Of a stretch of DNA of 64,000 nucleotides, positions 9,053 through 19,045 are shown one piece after another. The notes below the pieces were generated by a model. It had not been told where the DNA came from. It did not search any database and was given only the letters and a program-made list of their open reading frames with translations. How positions within the stretch are numbered: position 1 is the stretch's first letter; every line of letters begins with the position of its first letter. This stretch comes from Defluviitaleaceae bacterium. Lineage in GTDB: Bacteria > Bacillota > Clostridia > Lachnospirales > WRAX01. The stretch lies in contig WRAC01000005.1 in assembly GCA_009780415.1 (NCBI GenBank), positions 16,626 through 80,625 of the forward strand. The letters are read 5' to 3'. A program made the translations under genes and the position numbers.

Positions 9053-11289
9053 CCAATGGGGTTGTGACGCTTGAAGGCTCCGTTGAAAACGTAATTTTTA
9101 GGAATGATCAGAACGGATATACGGTTTTTGAAGTTTTAAGCGTTTCCGGCGGGGATTTGCCCGGCGCGGAAAGTAAGGTTACCTGCACCGCCTTTTTGCC
9201 CGATATCAGTACCGGCGAAAATGTGCGGCTGACAGGTAATTTTGTTATGCACCCCTCTTACGGGATGCAGTTTGGCGTACAAGCCTTGGAACGCAGCGCG
9301 CCTACCTCTGTCCCGGGGATTATTAAGTATTTGTCAAGCTCCGTAAAGGGCATCGGCGAGCGGACGGCAAAGCGCATAACGGATATGTACGGCGCGGAAA
9401 CGTTTGATATAATCGAGCGGCATCCCGATATGCTGGCAAAGGTACCGGGTATAACACATAAAAAGGCGCGGGCGATAAGCGAATTGTTCAAGGAACAGAG
9501 TTCCCTGCGCCACACAATGATGTATTTGCAGCAGTTCGGCGTATCCCCGGCGTTTATAAATAAAATTTACAGGCGGTATAAGGAAGAGAGCATCGAAATC
9601 GTCCGGCGCAACCCGTACCTTCTTGCGGAGGATATCATCGGCATCGGCTTTAAGACTGCCGACGCTATCGCCGGACGTGTCGGTATTGAGCCGGATTCGG
9701 AGTTCCGCGTCAGGGCGGGGATTAAGTTTATTTTAAACGAAGCCGCAAGGGGCGGTCATGTGTATTTGGAAAAGGACGAGCTGTGCCGGGAAACGGCGGA
9801 GCTTCTGGGCGTGGACGGCGACACCGCGGAGAACGCGCTGCATAAATTGCAATTCGAACGGCAGGTTATGCAGGACAATCAAAACGGGATAACTGCCGTT
9901 TATCTGAACAGGTATTTTTATGCGGAGAGTTTTGTCGCAAAGAAGCTGCTTGAGTTGAATTCCGGCGTTAAGAGGACTATTATTGGCGAGGAAAATGAAA
10001 TTTTCCGGCGGGAAGGCGGGTTTGCGCTGGCGGAATGCCAAAAGCAAGCGGTACGCGCTGCGTTTGATTCCGGCGTTTTGGTTATTACCGGCGGTCCCGG
10101 GACGGGTAAAACAACTGTAATAAATACATTGATATCCCTGTTCGACAAATGCGGCCTTACTGTAGAACTGGCGGCCCCAACCGGGCGCGCGGCTAAGCGC
10201 ATGGAGGAAGCCGCCGGGCGGGAAGCCAAGACCATCCACAGGCTTCTGGGCATGAGCGGCGGCGACGAGGGCCGCGACAATAAGGTTGAGCGGGATGAGG
10301 ACAATCCCATCGAGGCCGATGTTGTAATTATTGACGAAAGCTCGATGGTTGATATAACGTTGATGTATTATCTGCTTAGGGCTATTAAACGCGGCACAAG
10401 GCTTATCCTTGTGGGCGACGCCGATCAGCTGCCCTCCGTCGGGCCGGGCAATGTTTTAAAAGATATTATTAAGTCCGGCGAAATCGTTGTGGCGCGGCTT
10501 ACGGAGATTTTCCGGCAGTCCAGAGAAAGCGCCATTGTGATGAACGCGCATCGCATAAATCAGGGAGAGCGTCCCGAGCTTAACGCCAACGGGCGCGGGT
10601 TTTATTTTATGACATGCAAAAGCATGGAGAGTGTGCAGGAGGCGATAACGGGCCTTGTGCGAGACAGGCTGCCGGGATACGCGAACGCAGACCCCCTGAC
10701 CGAAATACAGGTGCTTACCCCCATGCGAAAATCCGGGCTGGGCGCGCAGCATTTGAACCATATATTACAGCAGGCGCTGAACCCGCCCGACTCAGGGCGC
10801 AGGGAGAAGGAGCTGGGCGGCTATATCCTCCGCGAGGGGGACAAGGTTATGCAGATAAAGAACAACTATAATCTGGCGTGGCGTACGGGTGACGGGGCAA
10901 CCGAGGGAACGGGCGTATACAACGGGGACGGCGGGGTTATCGTTAAAATCGACGAGGACAGCGAACTGCTGCGCGTATGCTTTGACGGAGGGCGGCTGGT
11001 GGATTACGAATTCGGCAGGCTTGATGAATTAACGCCCGCATATGCCGTAACCATCCATAAATCCCAGGGCAGTGAATATAAGGTTGTTGTAATACCGGTA
11101 TTCAGCGGCCCGCCGCAGCTTATGACGCGCAACCTCCTATATACCGCCGTAACCCGCGCCAGGGAGCTGGTCGTACTGGTAGGCCTGCCTGAAACTATGT
11201 ACGCGATGGTGCGCAATAACCGTGAGGTTCGCCGTTTTTCGGCCCTTGACCACAGAATTAATAAGATTAAACATATGATGGCTGATTAA
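9049..11289 (+). CDS. recD2: ATP-dependent RecD2-like helicase
   Basis: Walker A GGPGTGKTT, VVIIDESSMVD, C-terminal YAVTIHKSQGSEYKVVVIP; HhH region near the N-terminus. Confidence 0.93.
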   Translation: MTNGVVTLEGSVENVIFRNDQNGYTVFEVLSVSGGDLPGAESKVTCTAFLPDISTGENVRLTGNFVMHPSYGMQFGVQALERSAPTSVPGIIKYLSSSVKGIGERTAKRITDMYGAETFDIIERHPDMLAKVPGITHKKARAISELFKEQSSLRHTMMYLQQFGVSPAFINKIYRRYKEESIEIVRRNPYLLAEDIIGIGFKTADAIAGRVGIEPDSEFRVRAGIKFILNEAARGGHVYLEKDELCRETAELLGVDGDTAENALHKLQFERQVMQDNQNGITAVYLNRYFYAESFVAKKLLELNSGVKRTIIGEENEIFRREGGFALAECQKQAVRAAFDSGVLVITGGPGTGKTTVINTLISLFDKCGLTVELAAPTGRAAKRMEEAAGREAKTIHRLLGMSGGDEGRDNKVERDEDNPIEADVVIIDESSMVDITLMYYLLRAIKRGTRLILVGDADQLPSVGPGNVLKDIIKSGEIVVARLTEIFRQSRESAIVMNAHRINQGERPELNANGRGFYFMTCKSMESVQEAITGLVRDRLPGYANADPLTEIQVLTPMRKSGLGAQHLNHILQQALNPPDSGRREKELGGYILREGDKVMQIKNNYNLAWRTGDGATEGTGVYNGDGGVIVKIDEDSELLRVCFDGGRLVDYEFGRLDELTPAYAVTIHKSQGSEYKVVVIPVFSGPPQLMTRNLLYTAVTRARELVVLVGLPETMYAMVRNNREVRRFSALDHRINKIKHMMAD

Positions 11290-12438
11290 ATGGACAACGG
11301 TCTGGAAAAATCTTTGAACGGCATAGCGGCAGCCGCGCCGGAAAAACTGGTATTAAGCGGCCCGGAAAAAGGGGCGGCTTTTAGGCGCGTAAACATAAGG
11401 CTGGGCAAACAAGGTTATCAGGTTGAGAAACTTACTGAAACCCAGGCATTTCATGAACGTATCGGCGAAGGAAAGCTTGCGGCGTATTTAAGCGGCTTGT
11501 TCGGAATGGGTTTTCGGCAGCTTCACGCCTGGGACGCGGACGGCAGGGAATATGCCGTGCGGGTTGCGAAATCCGGTAAGGTTATATCGAATAAACGGAA
11601 TGCCGGGGTTAAGCCTGTTGAACGGACGGAGCATGACCGGGACAAACGGTATATTATTTCCGAGGGCGCGGATGTGCCGGCCTTTAGGGATATGGGGATT
11701 TTTACGGCATCGGGCAAAGTCGCCGCCAATATGTACGATAAATTCAAACAAATAAACCGATTCCTAGAAATAATTGATGATGTCTATAAATCCGGCGTCC
11801 CCAATCCCGTGCGCGTGGCGGACTTCGGGTGCGGCAAGAGTTACCTCACTTTCCTTGTTTATTATTATTTTACCGTAATAAAAGGGGTTTCCGCCGAAAT
11901 AGTGGGGCTGGATTTGAAAGAGGATGTTATAAAGTCCTGCCGGGAAACGGCGGAACGGTACGGCTATACCGGGCTTTCCTTCAAACGCGGGAATATTGCG
12001 GAATACGATAATTTTCAGGCGGATTTGCTGATATCCCTGCACGCGTGCGACACCGCGACGGACTATGCCCTGTTCAACGCCGTTAAAAACAATGCGCGCG
12101 TAATTCTTGTATCCCCGTGCTGCCAGCATGAACTGAACGGGCAGATGAGGGCGGAAAACCTTGGCCTGTTCACGAGGTACGGATTGTTAAAGGAGCGCGC
12201 CGCCGCCGTTCTGACCGACGCGATACGCGCGAACCTGCTGACATACGCCGGATACAAGGTGCAGATACTGGAATTCGTTGACCTGTCGCACACACCGAAA
12301 AATGTGCTTATCCGCGCGGTTAAAGCAAATCTCCCCCGGGAAAATCGGCAGGCGGCATACGAAGAGGCAATGGCGGCAATAAAGGAATTTAACCTTGACC
12401 CGGCGTTTTTAAGACTTTTAAATGACATGAAATTTTAA
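11290..12438 (+). CDS. Class I SAM-dependent methyltransferase
   Basis: VADFGCGKSYLTFLVYYY motif I; SLHACDTATDYAL. Confidence 0.8.
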   Translation: MDNGLEKSLNGIAAAAPEKLVLSGPEKGAAFRRVNIRLGKQGYQVEKLTETQAFHERIGEGKLAAYLSGLFGMGFRQLHAWDADGREYAVRVAKSGKVISNKRNAGVKPVERTEHDRDKRYIISEGADVPAFRDMGIFTASGKVAANMYDKFKQINRFLEIIDDVYKSGVPNPVRVADFGCGKSYLTFLVYYYFTVIKGVSAEIVGLDLKEDVIKSCRETAERYGYTGLSFKRGNIAEYDNFQADLLISLHACDTATDYALFNAVKNNARVILVSPCCQHELNGQMRAENLGLFTRYGLLKERAAAVLTDAIRANLLTYAGYKVQILEFVDLSHTPKNVLIRAVKANLPRENRQAAYEEAMAAIKEFNLDPAFLRLLNDMKF

Positions 12439-12439
12439 T

Positions 12440-12468
12440 TTGACATTGATATAAAGGGGTATTATAAT
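12440..12468 (+). promoter_or_regulatory. Consensus sigma-A promoter
   Basis: Perfect TTGACA-N17-TATAAT 18 nt upstream of the ATG at 12486. Confidence 0.75.
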
Positions 12469-12485
12469 TGTTAAGGTGATGGGAG

Positions 12486-13241
12486 ATGAACGAAGCCAGA
12501 TTTGACGGAATGGGGAAGGAATATTCACAATTCCGCCCGTGCTATCCGGATGCCTTCATGGATTATTTATACTCTGATATCGGAATGGCGGAATGCGGTG
12601 CCGTCGCTGATATAGGCTCCGGCACGGGGATACTGACCAAACAGCTTCTTCTGAAGGGGAGCCGGGTATACGCTGTTGAACCTAATGACAGTATGCGCGC
12701 GGTTGCCGAGGATGATTTAAAGGCCTTTACGTATTTTTATTCGTATAACGGAACGGCTGAAGACACGGGGCTGCTTGATGGATGTGTCGATTTCGTTACG
12801 GCGGCGCAGGCGTTCCATTGGTTTGACAGGCGGCGTTTTAAGGCCGAGTGCGGGCGGATACTAAAGCCCGGCGGGAAAGTAATCCTGGTTTGGAACAGGC
12901 GTGACGAAAGCAGCGTATTGGTTCAGGAAACGGATATTATCCATAAGGAATACTGCCCGGACTTCAAGGGTTTTTCCGGCGGTATGCGCGGAGCCGGGAA
13001 CGCAGGCGAATTCAATGATTTCTTCGTTAACGGGTATGAGGCAAAGGTATTTGAAAACGGTCTGGAATATACCGAGCAAGGCTTTATCGGGCGCAATCTT
13101 TCCGCTTCATATGCGTTGAAGGAAGATAACCCGCGATATGCCGATTATATCCGCGAATTGAAAGCGGTTTTCGCAAATCATTCAAAAGACGGCATTTTGG
13201 TAATGCCAAACCAGACGCATAGTTTTACGGGTAATGTATAG
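12486..13241 (+). CDS. Class I SAM-dependent methyltransferase
   Basis: AVADIGSGTGILTKQLLLKGSRVYAVEPNDSM; Methyltransferase_11-like. Confidence 0.85.
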   Translation: MNEARFDGMGKEYSQFRPCYPDAFMDYLYSDIGMAECGAVADIGSGTGILTKQLLLKGSRVYAVEPNDSMRAVAEDDLKAFTYFYSYNGTAEDTGLLDGCVDFVTAAQAFHWFDRRRFKAECGRILKPGGKVILVWNRRDESSVLVQETDIIHKEYCPDFKGFSGGMRGAGNAGEFNDFFVNGYEAKVFENGLEYTEQGFIGRNLSASYALKEDNPRYADYIRELKAVFANHSKDGILVMPNQTHSFTGNV

Positions 13242-13260
13242 TATATATTTAACACATTGA

Positions 13261-13475
13261 CGGGGACAGAGGCCGGAAGCAAAGAAAAACAGAGAATAAC
13301 GGCAGAGCTGAAAGCCGCTGTGACAAACAGGCCGAAACCACCTCCGAGTGGCTTTAATAGAGTCCGTTGATTACGTTATAATCTATAGAGAGGCATATTA
13401 TTTGGTATGCAATTTGGGTGGAACCGCGGGAGATGTCCCGTCCCTTGTTTATGACAACGGACGCGGGCATTTTTA
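13261..13475 (+). promoter_or_regulatory. T-box leader, predicted threonine (ACC) specifier
   Basis: Canonical T-box GGGTGGAACCGCGGG (13416-13430); specifier region GAAACCACCTCCGAGTGG with ACC at 13337-13339; terminator-like stem ATGTCCCGTCCCTTGTT..ACAACGGACGCGGGCAT followed by TTTTT; thrS lies downstream. Confidence 0.9.
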
Positions 13476-13498
13476 ATTTATATTAAAGGAGCGTACAT

Positions 13499-14716
13499 AT
13501 GGAAATACGCAAAATAAAGAACCATGAAGAGTTTGACTTAACTAAGATCGGGCACATCTGCTTCAGCGTCCCGGGGCAAAAGGACGTTGACAAAGAAGCC
13601 TTCGTTTCCCGCATGAAATCAGAGGACGCAAGCTGGAACCCCGACGCGGAGAAAACAGGGGACTATGCCGCGTTTACCGGCGGCTATATGGTCGGCGCCG
13701 TGTTAACTCCCGAATACACCGTTTATTTCGACGGCGGGCAGTATAATATGCGCGGCATCGGCGGCGTCTGCGCTTTGCCGGCTTATCGCAAGCAAGGGGT
13801 CGTCCGCGGGATTATGGAGCGGGTTTTACGGGATATTTACAACGATGGCGCTGTTTTTTCCGTACTGTATCCGTTCAGCTTCGATTTCTACCGCAAGATG
13901 GGTTACGAATGCGCGCTGGCTATGACCACATATGATGTCAAAATCACGGCTTGCCCGGAGGGGGATTTCGGAGGTTCCTTCATTTTATGCGAAACAAGGG
14001 CTCACTTTAACGATGCCGCCGCGGTTTACAGCACGTACGCCGAACGTTCCGCCCTTGCCGCCGTCCGCAATGACTCCCGCTGGGACGCCATTTTTACAAA
14101 GAAACCCTCCGTAGACGGGATTACCACCTATATATGGAAGGATAACGACGGCAAACCCCGCGCTTATATTACCTATGAGATCGGTAAAAACGAAGGCGAA
14201 ATGTTTCTTGACGTAAAGGAGCTGTGCTTCACGGACAGCACGGCGCTCCGGGCCTTGATCAGCTTCGTGCGCGGCTCGTTCCTGGGATTTTACGGCTTCA
14301 TGCGCATAACCGTCCCCGCCGGCGCGGATATCCGCTTTTTGTTCACCGAGCATAACTCCATTAAGGGAACGACCAATTTCAGGGGCATGACGCGTATCGT
14401 GAACGTGAAAAAGACCTTTGAAGCCGTGAAAGCTAAGGGTTTTGGCGTGGCCTATATCGAGGTGACCGACAGGCAAATCCCCGAAAACAACGGCTGCTGG
14501 CGCGTTGAATCCGGCGAGGGCGGCATTAAGGCGGAAAAAGCTGACGGTGTGAATCCGTGCATGTCGGCGCCGGTCTGCGCGCTGAGCGCGATGCTTACCG
14601 GGGTTATAGACTTTGAGCATGTTGATTTTTTCCCCGCCGTTACCGTTAACGGGAACAGGGATATGCTCTCCGGCCTGTTCTGCAGCAGAACCAATTTTCT
14701 CTATGAGTATTTTTAA
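13499..14716 (+). CDS. GNAT family N-acetyltransferase, Eis-like (GNAT plus SCP2-like C-terminus)
   Basis: GIGGVCALPAYRKQGVVRGIMERVL acetyl-CoA binding motif; about 400 aa Eis-like layout. Confidence 0.8.
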   Translation: MEIRKIKNHEEFDLTKIGHICFSVPGQKDVDKEAFVSRMKSEDASWNPDAEKTGDYAAFTGGYMVGAVLTPEYTVYFDGGQYNMRGIGGVCALPAYRKQGVVRGIMERVLRDIYNDGAVFSVLYPFSFDFYRKMGYECALAMTTYDVKITACPEGDFGGSFILCETRAHFNDAAAVYSTYAERSALAAVRNDSRWDAIFTKKPSVDGITTYIWKDNDGKPRAYITYEIGKNEGEMFLDVKELCFTDSTALRALISFVRGSFLGFYGFMRITVPAGADIRFLFTEHNSIKGTTNFRGMTRIVNVKKTFEAVKAKGFGVAYIEVTDRQIPENNGCWRVESGEGGIKAEKADGVNPCMSAPVCALSAMLTGVIDFEHVDFFPAVTVNGNRDMLSGLFCSRTNFLYEYF

Positions 14717-14733
14717 ATGAAAGGATAAAAAAC

Positions 14734-16632
14734 ATGATTACTCTGACATTGAAAGACGGCAAGGAGCTTATGTTAGAAGCCGGGTTGTCCGTTTACGACA
14801 TAGCCGGAAGGCTCAGCGAAGGCTTACAGCGCAACGCTCTGGCGGCTCTGGTTGACGGCGGGCTTTCGGATCTGCGCGCGGTTCTTGACAAGGACGCATC
14901 CTTGGAAATCCTGACCTTTAACGACGAAGGCGGTAAATGGACGCTTAGGCATACCGCGGCGCATTTGCTTGCCCAAGCCGTGCTGAACCTTTACCCCGGG
15001 ACGCTGCTTGCGATTGGCCCCGCCATCGACGACGGGTTTTACTACGATTTTGAATTCGCCAAACCCCTTACGGCTGATGAATTGCCCGCCATTGAGGACG
15101 AAATGAAACGCCTTGCTAAAACCGGAATGAAGCCTAAACGTTACGCCCTCTCCCGCGCCGATGCCTTAGAGTCCGTAAAAAACGAGCCCTATAAGACCGA
15201 GCTGATAACCGACCTGCCCGAGGGCGAGGAGATTTCGTTCTACGAACAGGGCGGCTTCACCGACTTATGCGCCGGGCCGCATGTGATGGACACGAAGGCC
15301 GTGAAAGCCGTAAAGCTTACGTCCGTCGCCGGGGCATATTGGCGCGGCAGCGAAAAAAATAAGATGCTTACGCGTATTTACGGCACGGCTTATACAAAGC
15401 AAGCGGATTTGGACGCTTATCTGGAGCGGCTGGAGGAAGCCAAGAAGCGCGACCACCGTAAGCTTGGGAGGGAGCTGTCGCTCTTTGCCATGCTTGACGA
15501 GGGTCAGGGATTTCCGTTTTGGCTGCCCAACGGGCTTATCCTTAAAAATATCCTGACCGATTATTGGCGCGGAGTGCATAAACGCGAGAATTATATGGAA
15601 ATCTCCACACCCCTAATGCTGGACGCGAATCTTTGGGATGTCAGCGGACATAGGAAAAGCTTTGGCGAAAAAAATATGTACGCAACCAAGATTGACGATT
15701 ACGAATATTTTATGAAACCCATGAACTGCCCGGGCGGTATACTCATTTATAAGCAGGACTTACATTCCTACCGCGAGTTTCCACTGCGTATAGGCGAATT
15801 GGGTATCGTCCACCGCCACGAGAAATCGGGGACGCTCCACGGGCTGATACGTGTGCGGAGCTTTACGCAGGACGACGCGCATATATACATTACGCCCGAT
15901 CAGATCAAAGACGAGGTTAAGCATGTAATGGGCTTAATGGACGAGATATACGGGACTTTCGGGTTTACCTATAAATTGGAGCTGTCAACGAGGCCTGAAA
16001 ATTCCGTGGGTACGGACGAGATGTGGGAGAACGCCACGAACGCGCTGCGCGAAACATTGGAAGAAACGGGCAAGGTTTATAAGGTAAACGAGGGCGATGG
16101 GGCGTTTTACGGGCCTAAGATAGATTATCACCTGACGGACGCTATCGGGCGCACCTTTCAATGCGGTACTATACAGCTTGATTTCAATCTTCCCGAACGG
16201 TTCGGAATGGAATATGTCGCGCCCGACGGCAGCAAACAGCGCCCGGCAATGATCCACCGCACGATTTACGGGGCGCTTGAACGCTTTTTGGGCTTGCTGA
16301 TTGAGCATTACGCCGGACAGTTCCCGCTGTGGCTTTCGCCCGTGCAGGCTATCGTTCTGCCTATCTCCGACAAATTCCTTTCCTACGCCCGGTCCGTCGA
16401 GAACCGCTTAAACGCCGAGGGCTTCCGCGTCGAGACAGACCGGCGCCAGGAAAAAATCGGTTATAAAATCCGCGAGGCGCGTAACCGCCGCATCCCATAT
16501 ATCCTGGTAGTGGGCGAGGCTGAAGAGGCCGCGAACACCGTATCCCTGAGAAGCCGTGAGGGCGACGAAGGGGCGCAGGCCGCGGACGCTGTGATTTCGC
16601 GTATGCGTGACGAGGTGAAGGAGAAGAGGTAA
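14734..16632 (+). CDS. thrS: Threonyl-tRNA synthetase
   Basis: TGS domain, HTAAHLLAQAV, class II motif MNCPGGILIYK, C-terminal anticodon-binding domain. Confidence 0.97.
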   Translation: MITLTLKDGKELMLEAGLSVYDIAGRLSEGLQRNALAALVDGGLSDLRAVLDKDASLEILTFNDEGGKWTLRHTAAHLLAQAVLNLYPGTLLAIGPAIDDGFYYDFEFAKPLTADELPAIEDEMKRLAKTGMKPKRYALSRADALESVKNEPYKTELITDLPEGEEISFYEQGGFTDLCAGPHVMDTKAVKAVKLTSVAGAYWRGSEKNKMLTRIYGTAYTKQADLDAYLERLEEAKKRDHRKLGRELSLFAMLDEGQGFPFWLPNGLILKNILTDYWRGVHKRENYMEISTPLMLDANLWDVSGHRKSFGEKNMYATKIDDYEYFMKPMNCPGGILIYKQDLHSYREFPLRIGELGIVHRHEKSGTLHGLIRVRSFTQDDAHIYITPDQIKDEVKHVMGLMDEIYGTFGFTYKLELSTRPENSVGTDEMWENATNALRETLEETGKVYKVNEGDGAFYGPKIDYHLTDAIGRTFQCGTIQLDFNLPERFGMEYVAPDGSKQRPAMIHRTIYGALERFLGLLIEHYAGQFPLWLSPVQAIVLPISDKFLSYARSVENRLNAEGFRVETDRRQEKIGYKIREARNRRIPYILVVGEAEEAANTVSLRSREGDEGAQAADAVISRMRDEVKEKR

Positions 16633-17088
16633 ATGAGGCGAACGGACAGGGAAAGAGACGCCGCTTTTGCTTTTGACGTGCTGAGGGATTGCGAATACGC
16701 GACCCTTGCCACCGTTAACGCGGACGGAACGCCGTATTGCATACCCATATCTATCGTTTTGGTTGATAAAAGCGTATATTTCCATTGCGCGGCGGAAGGG
16801 CGCAAATTGGACAATATCGGAAAGAACAACGCCGTTTGCATCAGCGGCGCGCGCCATACAAAGCTTTTACCCCATAAATATACAACGGAGTATGAAAGCG
16901 CGGTTGCTTTTGGAAAATGTGATATAATAACCGATGAAGCGGAGAAAATATCGGCGCTTAGGGTTATTTGTGAAAAATACGCTCCGGGCAATATGGGCGG
17001 CTTTGACGAAAAGATAGCCCAATTATTGCACAGAACCTTGGTTTGTAAGGTAACTATCGAAGAAATAACCGGCAAGGCCAACATGTAG
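16633..17088 (+). CDS. Pyridoxamine 5'-phosphate oxidase family (NimA-like) flavin protein
   Basis: CEYATLATVNADGTPYCIPISIVLVDKSVYFHCAAEGRKLDNI. Confidence 0.85.
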   Translation: MRRTDRERDAAFAFDVLRDCEYATLATVNADGTPYCIPISIVLVDKSVYFHCAAEGRKLDNIGKNNAVCISGARHTKLLPHKYTTEYESAVAFGKCDIITDEAEKISALRVICEKYAPGNMGGFDEKIAQLLHRTLVCKVTIEEITGKANM

Positions 17089-17107
17089 TATTAATGGCGG
17101 TGATTTT

Positions 17108-18271
17108 ATGCATTTACAGGATAAAGTATGGCTGATGGTTAATTCCGCGCGTTTTGACGTGTCGGAAGAGGATGTTTTCTTTGAGTCCAATCTTAGCGGC
17201 GGCGGATGCGCGAAATTACCGCCGCCGAACAAGGTGCCGAAGGTCTTTATGACCAACGAATGCGCGTTTAACTGCCAATACTGCACATGCCGCAGGTCAA
17301 ACGAGGAGCGCCGGAACTTTGTTTTGCCGCCCAAGGAATTGGCTGATATTGCTGTGAAGGGGGCCGCCGCGAACGCTGCCGGCATATTTCTGACATCGGC
17401 GGTTTATAAGTCCCCCGATTATACGCAGGAGCTGATAAACCGCACACTGCTTGAAATACGCGGCTCACACGGATACAAGGGTTACCTGCACGCGAAGATC
17501 ATGCCCGGTGTGGACGAAAGGCTGATATACGAAGCCGGGCTTTTAGCGGACAGGCTGAGCGTAAACATTGAGCTGCCGCACAGCTCGGGTTATCAAACCA
17601 TAGCGCGGCAAAAAAGCAGGGAGAACATCCTGCGTCCCATGGGAGCTATCAGCAGGATGATCAGGGATTTAAACGGAACCCAATTCGCCCGCAGCCAGAT
17701 TACCCAGCTTATGGTAGGCACGATGGACGAGGATGACCGCACGATTATAACCTTGTCGGAGGCTATGTATAAGAAATACGGCCTTAAACGCGTCTACTAC
17801 AGCGCGTTTTGGCCCGTGCAAGCCACATCGGCGCTGCCGGAAAACAACACCCCGATATGGCGCAGAAACCGCCTGTACCAGGCCGACAGGCTTCTCGCCC
17901 TGTACGGCATGACCGCGGAAGAACTTGCGCCGGGAAACACCCCGTTTCTGGAGCATGACATAGACCCCAAAACAGCGTGGGCTTTACGTAACTTGCAATT
18001 ATTCCCAATCGAAATAAACAAGGCCGATTACGAAATGCTTTTGCGCGTCCCGGGCATCGGCGTAACCGGCGCGAAACGGATAATCCAAGCCCGCAGATAC
18101 GGACGCGTAACACCGGAAATATTAAAGAAAATGCGCGTATCATTAAAAAACAGCCGTTATTTCCTGACATTCAGCGGCAAATATTACGCAAGCCCTGCCC
18201 CCGGCAACGAAATGTTAAGGGCAAGGCTGTCCAGTGTTGCTGTCAGGCCGGAGCAGTTGTCATATTTATAA
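17108..18271 (+). CDS. Putative DNA modification/repair radical SAM protein (SplB-related)
   Basis: CX3CX2C motif NECAFNCQYCTCR; C-terminal helix-hairpin-helix LLRVPGIGVTGAKRIIQARR. Confidence 0.88.
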   Translation: MHLQDKVWLMVNSARFDVSEEDVFFESNLSGGGCAKLPPPNKVPKVFMTNECAFNCQYCTCRRSNEERRNFVLPPKELADIAVKGAAANAAGIFLTSAVYKSPDYTQELINRTLLEIRGSHGYKGYLHAKIMPGVDERLIYEAGLLADRLSVNIELPHSSGYQTIARQKSRENILRPMGAISRMIRDLNGTQFARSQITQLMVGTMDEDDRTIITLSEAMYKKYGLKRVYYSAFWPVQATSALPENNTPIWRRNRLYQADRLLALYGMTAEELAPGNTPFLEHDIDPKTAWALRNLQLFPIEINKADYEMLLRVPGIGVTGAKRIIQARRYGRVTPEILKKMRVSLKNSRYFLTFSGKYYASPAPGNEMLRARLSSVAVRPEQLSYL

Positions 18272-18288
18272 ATACGAAACAGAAGGGT

Positions 18289-18338
18289 CAAGGGACGAAT
18301 GTCCCTTGCGGGGGTTTGGGGGCGGCGTCCCCAAGGTT
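18289..18338. terminator. Double-hairpin terminator between convergent genes
   Basis: Perfect 8-bp stem CAAGGGAC-gaat-GTCCCTTG followed by TTGGGG-gcggcgt-CCCCAA and a T-rich tract. Confidence 0.6.
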
Positions 18339-18980
18339 TTATTTATTTAAAATCGCCTGCTTAGCGGCCTCGGCGGCGGAAGCGGCGTCGGCGGTGTAGA
18401 TATCGGCGCCGGCGCTGTTGCGGAAGCTGTCCGTCACGGGCGCCCCGCCTATCATTATCGTCACGCTGTCACGGATGCCGGCGGCCGTGAACGCTTCGAC
18501 GGTGTTTTTCATTTCGCCCATTGTCGTGGTCAGAAGCGCGGATAAAGCGACAACGTCCGGTTTTTCGGTTTCATAGGCTTCCACGAATTTTTCGGGGGAA
18601 ACGTCTACGCCAAGGTCGACGACTTCGATGCCCTTGCCTTCAAACATCATGCGGACAAGATTCTTGCCGATATCGTGCAGATCGCCCTTTACCGTGCCGA
18701 TAATCGCCTTGCCGATGGGTTTGGCCCCGGCTTCGGCAAGATGCGGCTTCAACAGTGTGGTTCCGGCATTCATCGCCCGCGCCGCTATTAATACTTCAGG
18801 GACGTACACCTCGTTTTTTTGGAACTTATCCGCGACGATATCCATACCCGCCAGCAAGCCTTTTTCCAAAATGTCCTTGGAACTGACGTTTTCGGACAGG
18901 GCCTGCTCGATCAGTTCCGTAACGGCTTTGGCTTTGCCGCTTTGCAGCGCTTCCGAAATTTGGTTAATAAGTTCGCTCAT
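18339..18980 (-). CDS. Corrinoid (B12-binding) methyltransferase cognate protein
   Basis: DLHDIG cobalamin lower-ligand motif in GTVKGDLHDIGKNLVRMMFEGKGIEVVDLG; N-terminal helical cap domain. Confidence 0.92.
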   Translation of the reverse strand: MSELINQISEALQSGKAKAVTELIEQALSENVSSKDILEKGLLAGMDIVADKFQKNEVYVPEVLIAARAMNAGTTLLKPHLAEAGAKPIGKAIIGTVKGDLHDIGKNLVRMMFEGKGIEVVDLGVDVSPEKFVEAYETEKPDVVALSALLTTTMGEMKNTVEAFTAAGIRDSVTIMIGGAPVTDSFRNSAGADIYTADAASAAEAAKQAILNK

Positions 18981-19011
18981 GTAATATTGCCTCCCAAGGT
19001 TAATTATTTGT

Positions 19012-19040
19012 ATGATATCAAAAAATTCACAGTTTGTCTA
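19012..19040 (-). promoter_or_regulatory. Putative sigma-A promoter for the corrinoid protein gene
   Basis: TAGACA-N17-TATCAT on the minus strand. Confidence 0.45.
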
Positions 19041-19045
19041 ACATT

